Source of the DNA: Clostridium beijerinckii HUN142
GTDB taxonomy: Bacteria; Bacillota; Clostridia; Clostridiales; Clostridiaceae
DNA: 64,000 nt
Direction: 5' to 3'
Assembly: GCF_000621745.1 (NCBI RefSeq)
Contig: NZ_JHXK01000008.1
Coordinates: 1-64,000, forward strand
A program made the translations under genes and the position numbers. Of this stretch, positions 1 to 8,790 are shown one piece after another; positions within the stretch are counted from its first letter, which is position 1; each line of letters opens with the position of its first letter. The notes beneath the pieces are model-generated. The model searched no databases. It was not told the origin of the DNA and saw nothing but the letters and a program-made list of their open reading frames with translations.

Positions 1-305
1 TCAGGATTTATAAGTTCAACAAACATAGCATAAATACCATAATATATATGCTTCTCTAAAATTTTAGTTCTTAATGAGAATGTAGAATAATCTGGTACTT
101 GATCAAGTTGAATTATAGACTGAAACACATGGTCTTGCTTTATACGGTATTCAAGCTCTCTTAAACTGAAAATACTACTTTTAACGCCATATAATATACA
201 TGCAACTATTTGTTCGTCTGAATACTTACGTGGTCGCCCTTTGGTACTTTTAATATTCGAATTTAACTGATCAGATTTAGTTAATTCCAACTTACTACCA
301 GAAAG
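1..305 (-). mobile_element. Transposase N-terminal part, runs off the left edge
   Basis: A leftward open frame runs from the stop at 306-308 to the window edge. It reads KGRPRKYSDEQIVAC followed by SIFSLRELEYRIKQD and later DYSTFSLRTKILEKH, a pattern I recognise from the N-terminal region of DDE transposases of the IS4/IS5-like group in clostridia. There is no ATG between the upstream stop and the first conserved residues. A TTG at 288-290 would be the only plausible start and it has no convincing ribosome binding site, so the gene may be truncated or frameshifted at its 5' end. The catalytic DDE part would lie outside the window. Family is an inference from the motif style. Confidence 0.6.
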
Positions 306-365
306 TTACTTTTTCTATCTAGTGCACAAACATAGTAAATAGATAATATTAATCACTAAAATAAT

Positions 366-401
366 AAAATACTCAATTTATATACAATTGAGTATTTTAC
401 C
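366..401 (-). terminator. Hairpin after the sensor gene
   Basis: The arms AATACTCAATT and AATTGAGTATT pair around a short AT loop, and on the minus strand the stem is followed by a T-rich stretch. It lies about 105 bases past the stop of the leftward BlaR1-like gene and before the transposase fragment. It is a plausible terminator. The stretch 306-506 shows nothing else. Confidence 0.5.
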
Positions 402-506
402 ATATTGAACTTATATATATTGCAATTTAATTTGTACATTTTAATCTTATGCTGGTACTTTACTTACTAAAATTTTAAATGTAGCTTTACTATTACAATA
501 TATATA

Positions 507-2819
507 CTATTTACTTTTATATACATCTATAACATTTTCAGTTTTATAATGACCGTAGTACCAAGTATTTGTATAAGAAGTTGTTTTAAAATTCAAAGAA
601 TCAGCAAGTTTAGTTTCTACTCCATCCTTTGTCTTCCATAAACTAAATGTATCGCCATCTTTTCTTACAAATAATATTTGATTTTCTGATATATATTTTG
701 GCATGAAATCAAATGATTTATTATTTGTAATTTGAGTTATTTCTTTTGTTTCAGTGTTTACTTGATAAATATAGTGTGGTTCACTTTCCCATGCTTTTAA
801 ATTTTGTGAATTATTAATATCTTTTAATATCTGAGCTGAAGAATACAAAATATTTTTACCATCATCAGAATAACATGGTGTCATGGATACTTGATTTTCT
901 GGAATTAGACTTGTAAATTTATTAGCTTTGATATCGAAGATTCCTAATGTCTTATTGCTATACATTTCTCTATATTCACCATTGTTAACAGCAACTATGT
1001 TGCTATCCACTGGATTTTGAGAAATATTATCTTTATATGCTAATGCAATCATATTATTATTTTCTATAAATTTATTGTTTAAAAGATCATATACTGCGAA
1101 TTCTGTCATATCAGCTGACATCGAACCAGAATTAGGTTTATTCCATATATACATATATCTATCGTCACTTGAGATCCTCTCAACATTAGGTCTTGACCCA
1201 ATATATTCAAATAACTCAGATACTGTATACTGCTCTCCAATCTCTTTATTATTTCCTTCTTTACCTTCTAAAATAACCTTTTCTTCTTTAGTATCTAAGT
1301 CATAGCTAATTATACCTATTGATTTAATAGTTTTTCCTCTGTCTGTAGTAGTTTCTAGCACTTTATTAGCATATACTTTACTCTTACTATCGCAATTAAT
1401 ATTGAAATAATCGTACTCATTGCTTATAATATCTACTAACTTTTCAGTATTGGTATTATATATGGACACACCCGCATTTTTAGCAGAACAAATTAAGTTT
1501 CCTGAGTTATTCCAGTCATACGATTCTACATTTTTACATACTTCAATTACCCCACGAGTATCTATATTGCAAATATATAAATCATCTTCTTTAGTATAAG
1601 CAACATATAATCCATCTTTAGATATTTTCGGCAATTTAATTTTTTCATTTTTATCAAGAAGAATTGGGGTATTTTCTTTTAATTCAGACATATATAACCC
1701 ATCATTTAATACAAATACTGCAAATTCTGCTCCTTTAGCACTTTTTGCTGTATCACTATTACTAGCAAATACAGTTTTTGAAGCAAGCAAACTAGTAGAT
1801 GTAAAAATCATGGTTACCATAAGTGAAATACAAACAATTATTTTTTTCGACTTCTTAAAAAACATTATATTCTTCAATCGTGTCTCAATCTCCTTCCTAC
1901 TTTTACAGACTGATGCCCCTAGACTTAGGGATCTACTCTGGGAATATTCTATTAACTCTAATATAATTTCTCCATAATACTTTCTTTTTGATTTATCCAT
2001 ATTCTTTATAAGTTGTTCATCTAAAGACAGCTCACAAATTATATTTATCCTATTTCTGATAATATAAACAATAGGATTAAACCAATTGATTATATTTGCT
2101 AAAAGTGCTACTGCCTTCACCCATAAATCTTTACGTTTAAAATGAATCAATTCATGATCCAGTATTATTTCAAGCTTGTCCAGATTGTGGTCGATCTTAG
2201 GAATTGTGATAGTAGGTGTTAATATTCCTGTAATCATTGGACTTTTAATGCCACCACATTCTTTTGGAATTATCTTCCTATATATATTTAATTTTTTCTT
2301 ACATTTTTCAAAAACATCAATTATCGATTCATCCTCAATTATATTACTTATACTTTTAAGTTTTTTATAAAAAGAAATATATACGTAAGTCTCCTTAATT
2401 ACTAGTATGAGTACACCTAATATCCATAAATAAAGCAGCATATCTCTATTCATTATTTTTTGCACCATACTTGTCTGTTTTAAATCTACTTGACTTTGAC
2501 TTACAGGCTTAAGAGTGCCATCCCCTTGCAAAACCTTTATCTCATCACTTTTATCATTTTTCTTCAGCATCTTTTCATAGTTTTGCTGTGCTACCGTATT
2601 CGTATCCTGCATTGATAAATAATTCTTATGTTCCAATATTTGAGGCAGTTTAACAAAACTCCCAATAGGTATAATAAAAATTAAAAGCGTTATAAATAGC
2701 ATATAATAATTCCAAGTAGCACTAAAAGTTTTCTTAGTAAATGGCTTAAATAAACAAAGTATTAAAAACATAAAACTGCCTGCTAGTGACATTTGCAGAA
2801 TCGAATTTAGAATCTCCAT
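507..2819 (-). CDS. BlaR1/MecR1-type M56 membrane metallopeptidase with C-terminal beta-propeller-like sensor
   Basis: This 770-residue protein begins with the multi-helix membrane part of the M56 family (helices near 10-25, 36-55, 128-150, 327-350) and has the zinc motif HELIH at 222-226, followed by FKRKD. Family knowledge: such proteins sense a ligand outside the cell and, through their cytoplasmic protease, inactivate a BlaI-type repressor. The usual penicillin-binding domain is absent. Instead residues about 370-770 contain recurring segments such as ISKDGLYVAYTKEDD, ISSDDRYMYIWNKP and CYSDDGKNILYSS, typical of WD40/TolB-like propellers. It lies 4 bases after the BlaI-like gene, whose operator controls both. 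The ligand is unknown; beta-lactam resistance should not be assumed. The start ATG follows AGAGGT. Confidence 0.85.
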   Translation of the reverse strand: MEILNSILQMSLAGSFMFLILCLFKPFTKKTFSATWNYYMLFITLLIFIIPIGSFVKLPQILEHKNYLSMQDTNTVAQQNYEKMLKKNDKSDEIKVLQGDGTLKPVSQSQVDLKQTSMVQKIMNRDMLLYLWILGVLILVIKETYVYISFYKKLKSISNIIEDESIIDVFEKCKKKLNIYRKIIPKECGGIKSPMITGILTPTITIPKIDHNLDKLEIILDHELIHFKRKDLWVKAVALLANIINWFNPIVYIIRNRINIICELSLDEQLIKNMDKSKRKYYGEIILELIEYSQSRSLSLGASVCKSRKEIETRLKNIMFFKKSKKIIVCISLMVTMIFTSTSLLASKTVFASNSDTAKSAKGAEFAVFVLNDGLYMSELKENTPILLDKNEKIKLPKISKDGLYVAYTKEDDLYICNIDTRGVIEVCKNVESYDWNNSGNLICSAKNAGVSIYNTNTEKLVDIISNEYDYFNINCDSKSKVYANKVLETTTDRGKTIKSIGIISYDLDTKEEKVILEGKEGNNKEIGEQYTVSELFEYIGSRPNVERISSDDRYMYIWNKPNSGSMSADMTEFAVYDLLNNKFIENNNMIALAYKDNISQNPVDSNIVAVNNGEYREMYSNKTLGIFDIKANKFTSLIPENQVSMTPCYSDDGKNILYSSAQILKDINNSQNLKAWESEPHYIYQVNTETKEITQITNNKSFDFMPKYISENQILFVRKDGDTFSLWKTKDGVETKLADSLNFKTTSYTNTWYYGHYKTENVIDVYKSK

Positions 2820-2823
2820 ATCT

Positions 2824-3192
2824 CTATACCTCTTTGAGCCATTCTTTCAATTCTGCTATATCCTTATTGCTTATTTTCTTATTATTAAACAATGTTGCCA
2901 TAAAGTTTTTAACCGATCCTTTATGCATATCTTCTAAGAAATTATCAGTTTGAATAGCTCTATATTCTTCTTCGGTAATTTTAGGAAAATAATTATTTAA
3001 CTTTCCTACTTTAGTTACACTCAAAATCCCCTTTTCAGTTAATCTTGATATCAGCGTCATTATTGTTGTTACCTTCCATGAATTTTCTTTTGGAAGCTCG
3101 TCTAGAATCTCAGCTGTAGTAATTTGATCATTTTTTTTCCATATTATTTTCATTATCTCCATTTCAGCGTCCGATATCTTCCCTAATTTCAT
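2824..3192 (-). CDS. BlaI/MecI-family transcriptional repressor
   Basis: The 122-residue product has the winged-helix layout of BlaI/MecI: MEIMKIIWKKNDQITTAEIL in the first helices, VTTIMTLISRLTEKGIL as the recognition helix, and a C-terminal dimerisation part. Length matches the family. Members bind dyads containing TACA and TGTA and are cleaved after the partner sensor is activated. The start ATG is preceded by GAGGAG with about 7 bases spacing. It is the first gene of a two-gene operon with the M56 sensor and very probably represses itself through the operator upstream at 3215-3262. Confidence 0.9.
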   Translation of the reverse strand: MKLGKISDAEMEIMKIIWKKNDQITTAEILDELPKENSWKVTTIMTLISRLTEKGILSVTKVGKLNNYFPKITEEEYRAIQTDNFLEDMHKGSVKNFMATLFNNKKISNKDIAELKEWLKEV

Positions 3193-3214
3193 ATTTAATC
3201 ATCTCCTCTACGTA

Positions 3215-3272
3215 ATTCTACAAGGTGTAGTATTTATATTTTTATACTACGCCTTGTAGAATTAAGTGTCAA
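3215..3272 (-). promoter_or_regulatory. Promoter with two BlaI-type operators
   Basis: On the minus strand a -35 TTGACA (3267-3272) and a -10 TAGTAT (3244-3249) are separated by 17 bases. Two inverted copies of CTACAAGGYGTAGTA occupy 3218-3232 and 3245-3259; each contains TACA-AGG-YGTA, the form of a BlaI/MecI half-site pair. One copy covers the spacer and -10, the other lies just downstream. Repressor binding would block RNA polymerase, giving autorepression of the repressor-sensor pair. Confidence 0.85.
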
Positions 3273-3351
3273 TATATTCCTAGAAATTTTCAATAAAAAC
3301 TTATTAGCATATATATGTTACAATTGAACTTCTCCATTTTGGTTTTAACTA

Positions 3352-3415
3352 AGCATTCACTTTACTAGAAATCATAAATATAGTTTTAAAGTTGGATATC
3401 TATATTCAAACTAAG
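3352..3415. repeat. Fragment of long-hairpin repeat family A
   Basis: The bases TTTACTAGAAATCATAAATA (3360 on) match the left arm of the large hairpin at 32379-32676, and GTTTTAAAGTTGGATATCTA just after match its right outer arm. The middle of the element is missing, as if an internal deletion joined the two ends. The rest of the gene-free stretch 3264-3600 shows no gene I can support. Confidence 0.55.
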
Positions 3416-3600
3416 AGTACACAAAAATAAGCTATTAAAACATTTAATGCAGAGCTGTTCTCCTTTTGCTTGTCCTAACCTAATGAAATTAAGAACATGC
3501 GTCAGAAGATGCAACCCTGCATTATTGCTTTCAAATGGTTTTTTCATAAATCTACCAAATAAACATATATTAAATTTAGCTTATAATAATCCTTGCTTTT

Positions 3601-3903
3601 CTACTTTACTTTCCATTTATATCTTGTTTCTAAAAATTCCCCTTGTCTATCATAACCTTTTATATTATATCCCATTCTGTTATATCCTTGCCTGTCATAT
3701 CCTCCACTATTATATCCTTCTTTATCATATCCATATTTATCGTACCCGTCTATATTGTAGCCTTCTGTATTAAAATATGTGCCATTTTTATGAACTCCTT
3801 TTTTATCAAAACCCTCTTCATTAAATTTTGTACCGTTTTTATGAATTCCTTTTGAATCAAACCCATGTTCATCATATTTCTTTAACATATTAAAAAATAA
3901 CAT
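3601..3903 (-). CDS. Small protein of (Y/F)(D/N)xxG five-residue repeats
   Basis: The 100-residue product is almost wholly made of five-residue units of the form YDxxG, FDxxG or YNxxG, about fourteen in number, interrupted twice by the spacer IHKNGTKFNEEG / VHKNGTYFNTEG. It has no signal peptide and ends in a basic tail (RYKWKVK). The ATG at 3903 has GAGGTG eight bases upstream, which supports real translation. I recognise similar Gly-Tyr/Asp repeat tracts from larger clostridial and phage-related proteins but know no function. It stands alone, with a terminator-like hairpin upstream. The repeat makes slippage and length variation likely. Confidence 0.65.
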   Translation of the reverse strand: MLFFNMLKKYDEHGFDSKGIHKNGTKFNEEGFDKKGVHKNGTYFNTEGYNIDGYDKYGYDKEGYNSGGYDRQGYNRMGYNIKGYDRQGEFLETRYKWKVK

Positions 3904-3952
3904 AAAGATTGCACCTCAATTTTGATTTATTATCTATATACTTATTTAAGCG

Positions 3953-3988
3953 GACAAAAAATGACCGACCTTAATAAAAAGGTCGGTT
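3953..3988 (-). terminator. Intrinsic terminator, leftward
   Basis: On the minus strand ACCGACCTTTTTATTAAGGT pairs with itself as an 8-bp GC-rich stem followed by CATTTTTTG. It would stop leftward transcription from the purine cluster before the repeat protein gene. The rest of 3904-4302 holds only one other hairpin, listed next. Confidence 0.65.
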
Positions 3989-4239
3989 GCACTATTAACT
4001 CATCGAATATAAAGTGCCCAAATAAATATTCGAATCACAGTTTCCTTATATACATAATACTTCTATTTCATGATTATTCTAACATGGAATTAATTACAAA
4101 TCAATTAATAAATAGTAAATAAAGATAATATTTTAAAATTTTAACATATATACGATGCATTTTACAATTCACAATTACTGCTAAAATTCTTGTAATATTT
4201 TTAGAATTATAATAAAGGATTATTTTTGCAATATATATA

Positions 4240-4284
4240 AGCTATTAAGCATTATTGACTAAATCATAATAATACCTAATAGCT
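4240..4284 (-). terminator. Imperfect hairpin after purD
   Basis: GCTATTAAGCATTATT and AATAATACCTAATAGC form a 16-base arm pair with a few mismatches, about 20 bases past the purD stop. There is no clear T-run after it on the minus strand, so it may act as an RNA-stabilising or weak terminating hairpin, with the stronger stop at 3953-3988. Confidence 0.4.
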
Positions 4285-4302
4285 CATTTATTCAATATAT
4301 AT

Positions 4303-5553
4303 TTATTTATGTGTTCCTATATCACTTCTACAATATGCCCCTTCAAAAGTCACATGTTTAATATTTTCGTAAGCGTCTTTTCTAGCTTCTTCTAGCGTTT
4401 TTCCAAGGCCAATAACTGATAGCACTCTTCCACCGTTAGTCTTTAAAACTCCATCTTCTGCCTTAGCCCCTGCTAAGAATACTTTATCTTTAACTTTTTC
4501 ATCAATTGTTATTTCGTATCCTTTAACAAAATCTCCTGGATATCCTTTAGATGCTAAAACAACATTTATGCAGACACCGTTATTCCACTTAATTTCAGTT
4601 TTATCTAGTTCTTCTCTTAATGCTGCCTCAATAACTTCTACTAAGTCACTTTCCATTAGATAAAGAACTGATTGTGTTTCAGGATCTCCCATTCTTACGT
4701 TATACTCAAGAAGATAAGTTCCTTTATCAGTAATCATGATACCGAAGAAGATTATTCCTTTATAATCAAAGCCTTCTTCTCTAATACCAGTTAGAGTCTT
4801 AGCCATAATATTTTCTTCAAAATCCTTCATCACATCTCCTGTCACATAAGGATTTGGAGCTAATACACCCATTCCACCTGTGTTTGGTCCTTTGCCTCCA
4901 TCAAATATCTGCTTATGGTCTTTACCTGATATGAACGGAATTATTGTCTTTCCATCAGTGATAGATAGAATTGATGCTTCAACACCTTCTAGGAATTCTT
5001 CAATTACTATTTTTTGACCTGCTCCATTGAAGATATCATCTACCATATAAGATTTTACTGCGTCTATTGCTTCTTCTTTAGTTTCACATATAGCAACGCC
5101 TTTTCCTGCCGCAAGACCATCCGCTTTAACTACTGTTGGATAAGGACAGACTTCTAAATATTTAAGCGCTTCATTTACATCCGTAAATGTTTCATATTCT
5201 GCAGTCTTAACACCGTACTTTTTCATAAATTCTTTAGAAAAGCTTTTACTTCCTTCAAGCATTGCTCCATTTTCAGCTGGTCCAAATATCTTTAATCCTT
5301 CTGTTTTAAACTTATTAACAATTCCCTTTGTTAAAGGATCTTCTGGCCCAACTATTGTAAGATCAATAATTTCTTCTTTAGCAAATGCAATCAATTCATC
5401 AATATCAGTTATATTTATATTTTCGCATTTATTTTCAATTGCAGTTCCGCCGTTACCTGGAGCCACAAATATTTTTTCAACTTTTTCACTTTTTGCAAGT
5501 TTCCAAGCCAAAGCATGTTCTCTACCACCCGAACCAATTAAAAGAAGTTTCAT
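4303..5553 (-). CDS. purD: Phosphoribosylamine--glycine ligase (GAR synthetase)
   Basis: This ATP-grasp enzyme joins glycine to phosphoribosylamine, the second step of purine synthesis. The 416 residues have the usual family length. The N-terminal motif IGSGGREHALAWKLA and NGGTAIE, the ATP-grasp lysine region VVKADGLAAGKGV, PNTGGMGVLAP and the metal-binding YNVRMGDPETQ (about residue 290) are all present. The ATG follows GGAGG by seven bases. It is the last gene of the purine cluster, 44 bases after purH. Confidence 0.97.
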   Translation of the reverse strand: MKLLLIGSGGREHALAWKLAKSEKVEKIFVAPGNGGTAIENKCENINITDIDELIAFAKEEIIDLTIVGPEDPLTKGIVNKFKTEGLKIFGPAENGAMLEGSKSFSKEFMKKYGVKTAEYETFTDVNEALKYLEVCPYPTVVKADGLAAGKGVAICETKEEAIDAVKSYMVDDIFNGAGQKIVIEEFLEGVEASILSITDGKTIIPFISGKDHKQIFDGGKGPNTGGMGVLAPNPYVTGDVMKDFEENIMAKTLTGIREEGFDYKGIIFFGIMITDKGTYLLEYNVRMGDPETQSVLYLMESDLVEVIEAALREELDKTEIKWNNGVCINVVLASKGYPGDFVKGYEITIDEKVKDKVFLAGAKAEDGVLKTNGGRVLSVIGLGKTLEEARKDAYENIKHVTFEGAYCRSDIGTHK

Positions 5554-5597
5554 TTACATACCTCCAATAGAACTTATTCCTTAATCATCCATTTATT

Positions 5598-7106
5598 TTA
5601 ATGTTTAAAATGTCTATATCCTGTAAACACCATTGCTATTCCATGTTCATTACAAGCATCTATTGATTTTTGATCATTCATTGAACCACCTGGCTGAATT
5701 ATAGCCTTGATACCACTTTTAGCTGCTTCGTCAACTACATCTCTAAATGGAAAGTATGCATCTGATGCAAGGATTGTAGCTCCTTTTCCTCTCTTTAAAG
5801 CGTCTTCTGTTGGCCAGATTCTATTAACTTGACCTCCGCCAATTCCAAGTGCAATTCCATTATGAGCAACAACTATAGCATTTGATTTAACATATTTAAC
5901 TACTTTCATTCCAAATAATAAATCATTCATTTCTTCATCAGTTGGTTTCTTTTCAGTTACAACTTTAATTTCTTCTACTAATTTATTATCTTCCTCTTGA
6001 ACAAGCATTGCCCCATCAACTGTAACCATATATTTATCTGCCTTTGGAGTGTTATGGAATTTAAGAACTCTTAAGTTCTTTTTAGTCTTTAAAACTTCTA
6101 AAGCCTCTTCATCATATTCTGGTGCAGCTATAACTTCTAAGAAAATTTTAACCATTTCTTCTGCTGTTTTCTTATCTACTTTTCTATTAAATCCAATGAT
6201 TCCACCAAATATTGAAGTTGGATCTACTTCATATGCCTTCATATAAGCTTCATAAGAATCTTTTCCAATTGCAACACCACAAGGTGTATTATGTTTTAAT
6301 GCACAACAGGCTGGTTCATCAAATTCATTAGCGCATTTCCAAGCTATATCAACGTCTTTAAAGTTATTATAAGATAATTCCTTACCATTTAATGTTTCAA
6401 AAGTATTCATAGCTCCATCAAGCATTGTTGATGCATAAACAGCTGCAGTTTGATGTGAATTTTCACCATATCTAAGACCTTGCATCTTCTTATATGAAAC
6501 TGAAAGATATTCTGGATATTCTTCTTCATCATCAGCTAACAAGAAGTTTGAAATAGCCCCATCATAAGCACTCATAAGATTAAATACTTTACCAGCCAAT
6601 TTCTTCTTAGTCTTATAAGAAGTTTCACCATTTGTTTCAATCTCTTCCATAACAACTTTATAGTCATTTTTATCAGAAATTACCACAACATCTTGGAAAT
6701 TTTTAGCTGCTGCTCTAAGCATTGTAGGTCCGCCAATATCTATAAATTCAACCTTTTCTTCAAATTCTAAATCTTCTTTGACTTTCTCAAAGAATGGATA
6801 TAGATTTACAACTACATAATCTATAGTATGAATATTTCTTCCTTTTAATGTATTCATATGTTCTTCATTGTCTCTTATAGCTAATATTCCAGCATGAACT
6901 AATGGATGAAGTGTTTTAACTCTTCCATCTAACATTTCAGGAAAATCCGTAACTTCATTGATTTCAATTACATTTAATCCATTTTCCTTCAAATATTTAT
7001 AAGTTCCACCTGTTGATACAATTTCAACATCTTTAGATACTAAAAATTTAGCAAAATCTAAAACTCCCTCTTTATCAAATACGCTTATTAAAGCTCTCTT
7101 TTTCAC
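5598..7106 (-). CDS. purH: Bifunctional AICAR transformylase / IMP cyclohydrolase
   Basis: The protein carries out the last two steps to IMP: formylation of AICAR using 10-formyl-THF and ring closure. Residues about 1-145 are the MGS-like cyclohydrolase domain ([29 protein letters not shown]); the rest is the transformylase with [11 protein letters not shown] and the C-terminal [13 protein letters not shown]. Length 502 is normal. Translation starts at a GTG at 7104-7106, seven bases after AAAGGAGG. It lies 13 bases after purN. Confidence 0.97.
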   Translation of the reverse strand: MKKRALISVFDKEGVLDFAKFLVSKDVEIVSTGGTYKYLKENGLNVIEINEVTDFPEMLDGRVKTLHPLVHAGILAIRDNEEHMNTLKGRNIHTIDYVVVNLYPFFEKVKEDLEFEEKVEFIDIGGPTMLRAAAKNFQDVVVISDKNDYKVVMEEIETNGETSYKTKKKLAGKVFNLMSAYDGAISNFLLADDEEEYPEYLSVSYKKMQGLRYGENSHQTAAVYASTMLDGAMNTFETLNGKELSYNNFKDVDIAWKCANEFDEPACCALKHNTPCGVAIGKDSYEAYMKAYEVDPTSIFGGIIGFNRKVDKKTAEEMVKIFLEVIAAPEYDEEALEVLKTKKNLRVLKFHNTPKADKYMVTVDGAMLVQEEDNKLVEEIKVVTEKKPTDEEMNDLLFGMKVVKYVKSNAIVVAHNGIALGIGGGQVNRIWPTEDALKRGKGATILASDAYFPFRDVVDEAAKSGIKAIIQPGGSMNDQKSIDACNEHGIAMVFTGYRHFKH

Positions 7107-7119
7107 GAAAAGGCCTCCT

Positions 7120-7731
7120 TTATTCTTCTATCTTGACTCTACCATCAATTACTTTGATTTTATTTTCGCTAATTAACTTAATTGCCTTAGGTAATATTTC
7201 GTGTTCTTTTTCTAAAATCCTCTTTTGAAGAGTTTCCGCATCATCTTCAAAGTAAACTGGTACAACTTCTTGAAGAAGTATGGCACCACCATCAACTTCA
7301 GAATTTACAAAATGAACTGTACATCCTGAGAATCTTACACCACTTTTAATTACGGCTTCATGAACCTTTAATCCGTACATTCCAGGTCCACAAAAAGATG
7401 GAATTAAAGATGGATGAATGTTTATAATTCTATTATCAAATTCTTTTAATATTTCCCCATCTAAAATCGCCAAAAATCCTGCAAGAACTATTAAATCAAC
7501 CTTCCCCTTTGTTAATTCTAAGATCTTGTTAGAGGATTCTTCACCATACTCACGCCTAGTAACAACAAAAGTATCTATATTATGCTTTTTTGCCCTCTCT
7601 AAAGCATAAATATTATCACGGCTTCCTATAACCATCTCTATCTTAACATTCATATAGTTACTTTCCACCGCATCTATTACCGATTGTAGGTCTGTTCCGC
7701 CCCCTGAAACCAAGACCGCTATTTTAAACAA
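7120..7731 (-). CDS. purN: Phosphoribosylglycinamide formyltransferase
   Basis: The enzyme transfers a formyl group from 10-formyl-THF to GAR. The 203 residues contain [16 protein letters not shown] at the N-terminus, the catalytic [12 protein letters not shown] and the [13 protein letters not shown] block. The start is a TTG (7729-7731) inside the last codons of purM, overlapping it by 13 bases, with GGTGAAGG immediately before, so the two are translationally coupled. Confidence 0.96.
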   Translation of the reverse strand: MFKIAVLVSGGGTDLQSVIDAVESNYMNVKIEMVIGSRDNIYALERAKKHNIDTFVVTRREYGEESSNKILELTKGKVDLIVLAGFLAILDGEILKEFDNRIINIHPSLIPSFCGPGMYGLKVHEAVIKSGVRFSGCTVHFVNSEVDGGAILLQEVVPVYFEDDAETLQKRILEKEHEILPKAIKLISENKIKVIDGRVKIEE

Positions 7732-8720
7732 ATACCTTCACCCCCAGATGTTACGTATCCTATTTCATAAGCTTTTTCTCCCATTTCTACTAAAGCCTTT
7801 ATAATAGGTTCCACATCTTCATCTTTAACAGCAAGAACAAACCCTATTCCCATGTTAAAAGTGTTATACATATGCTCCTTGTCTACACCTTTTTCAACGA
7901 TTCTTTCAAATATAGCTGGAAGTGGATATGAATCTTTGTTAATTACAGCTGTGAAGTCTCCACCATTGAACATTCTTGGAACATTTTCTATAAATCCACC
8001 ACCTGTAACGTGAGCCATACCTTTAATTTCATAGCTTTCTAACAATTTAAGTACTGGTTTTACATAAATCTTAGTTGGTGTAATTAATGTTTTCCATACT
8101 TCTTCACCATTAAATTCTTCATTTAAATCTGGGAATATTTTTCTGATTAATGAATATCCATTAGAATGTATTCCAGAAGAAGCTATACCAATCAACTTAT
8201 CTCCATCTTTAATATTGCTTCCATTAATAATCTTATCTTTATCAGCTATACCAACTGCAAATCCGGCCATATCATATTCTCCATCTGAATAGAATCCAGG
8301 CATTTCAGCTGTTTCTCCACCAATTAAGGCACAGTCAGAATCAACACATCCATCTGATATACCTTTAACTAAATCTGCTGCAACTTCAGCTTCAAGCTTC
8401 CCACAAGCTATATAATCTAAGAAAAATAATGGTTTTGCCCCATGACATAAAATATCATTTACGCACATAGCTACGCAGTCAATACCAACTGTATCGTACT
8501 TCTTGTTCTTAAATGCGATTTCTAGTTTAGTTCCTACTCCATCAGTTCCAGAAACTAAAACTGGTTTTTCATAGCCTGATGGTAATTCAACCATTCCAGC
8601 AAAACTTCCAAGACCATTTAAAACATATTGACTCATAGTTCTTGCTGCGTATTCTTTTATAAGCTTAACTGACTTATATCCTTCTTCTATGTTAACTCCC
8701 GCTTCTTTGTAAGTAATCAT
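7719..8720 (-). CDS. purM: Phosphoribosylformylglycinamidine cyclo-ligase (AIR synthetase)
   Basis: It closes the imidazole ring using ATP, giving AIR. The 333 residues show the family blocks VSGTDGVGTKLEIAF, GGETAEMPGFY and the glycine-rich VTGGGFIENVPR. AGGTGGAG precedes the ATG. The 3' end overlaps purN, and purF lies 70 bases upstream, so purF-M-N-H-D form one tight leftward group. Confidence 0.97.
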   Translation of the reverse strand: MITYKEAGVNIEEGYKSVKLIKEYAARTMSQYVLNGLGSFAGMVELPSGYEKPVLVSGTDGVGTKLEIAFKNKKYDTVGIDCVAMCVNDILCHGAKPLFFLDYIACGKLEAEVAADLVKGISDGCVDSDCALIGGETAEMPGFYSDGEYDMAGFAVGIADKDKIINGSNIKDGDKLIGIASSGIHSNGYSLIRKIFPDLNEEFNGEEVWKTLITPTKIYVKPVLKLLESYEIKGMAHVTGGGFIENVPRMFNGGDFTAVINKDSYPLPAIFERIVEKGVDKEHMYNTFNMGIGFVLAVKDEDVEPIIKALVEMGEKAYEIGYVTSGGEGICLK

Positions 8721-8790
8721 TTATTAACTCCACCTTTCAAAATGCTATTAGACATATTCAAAAAACAATAGATGAATTTGCCTTAAATAT

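Noticed and set aside
3447..3773. Rightward frame opposite the repeat protein
   Set aside because: It is the antisense shadow of the five-residue repeat gene and has no ribosome binding site.
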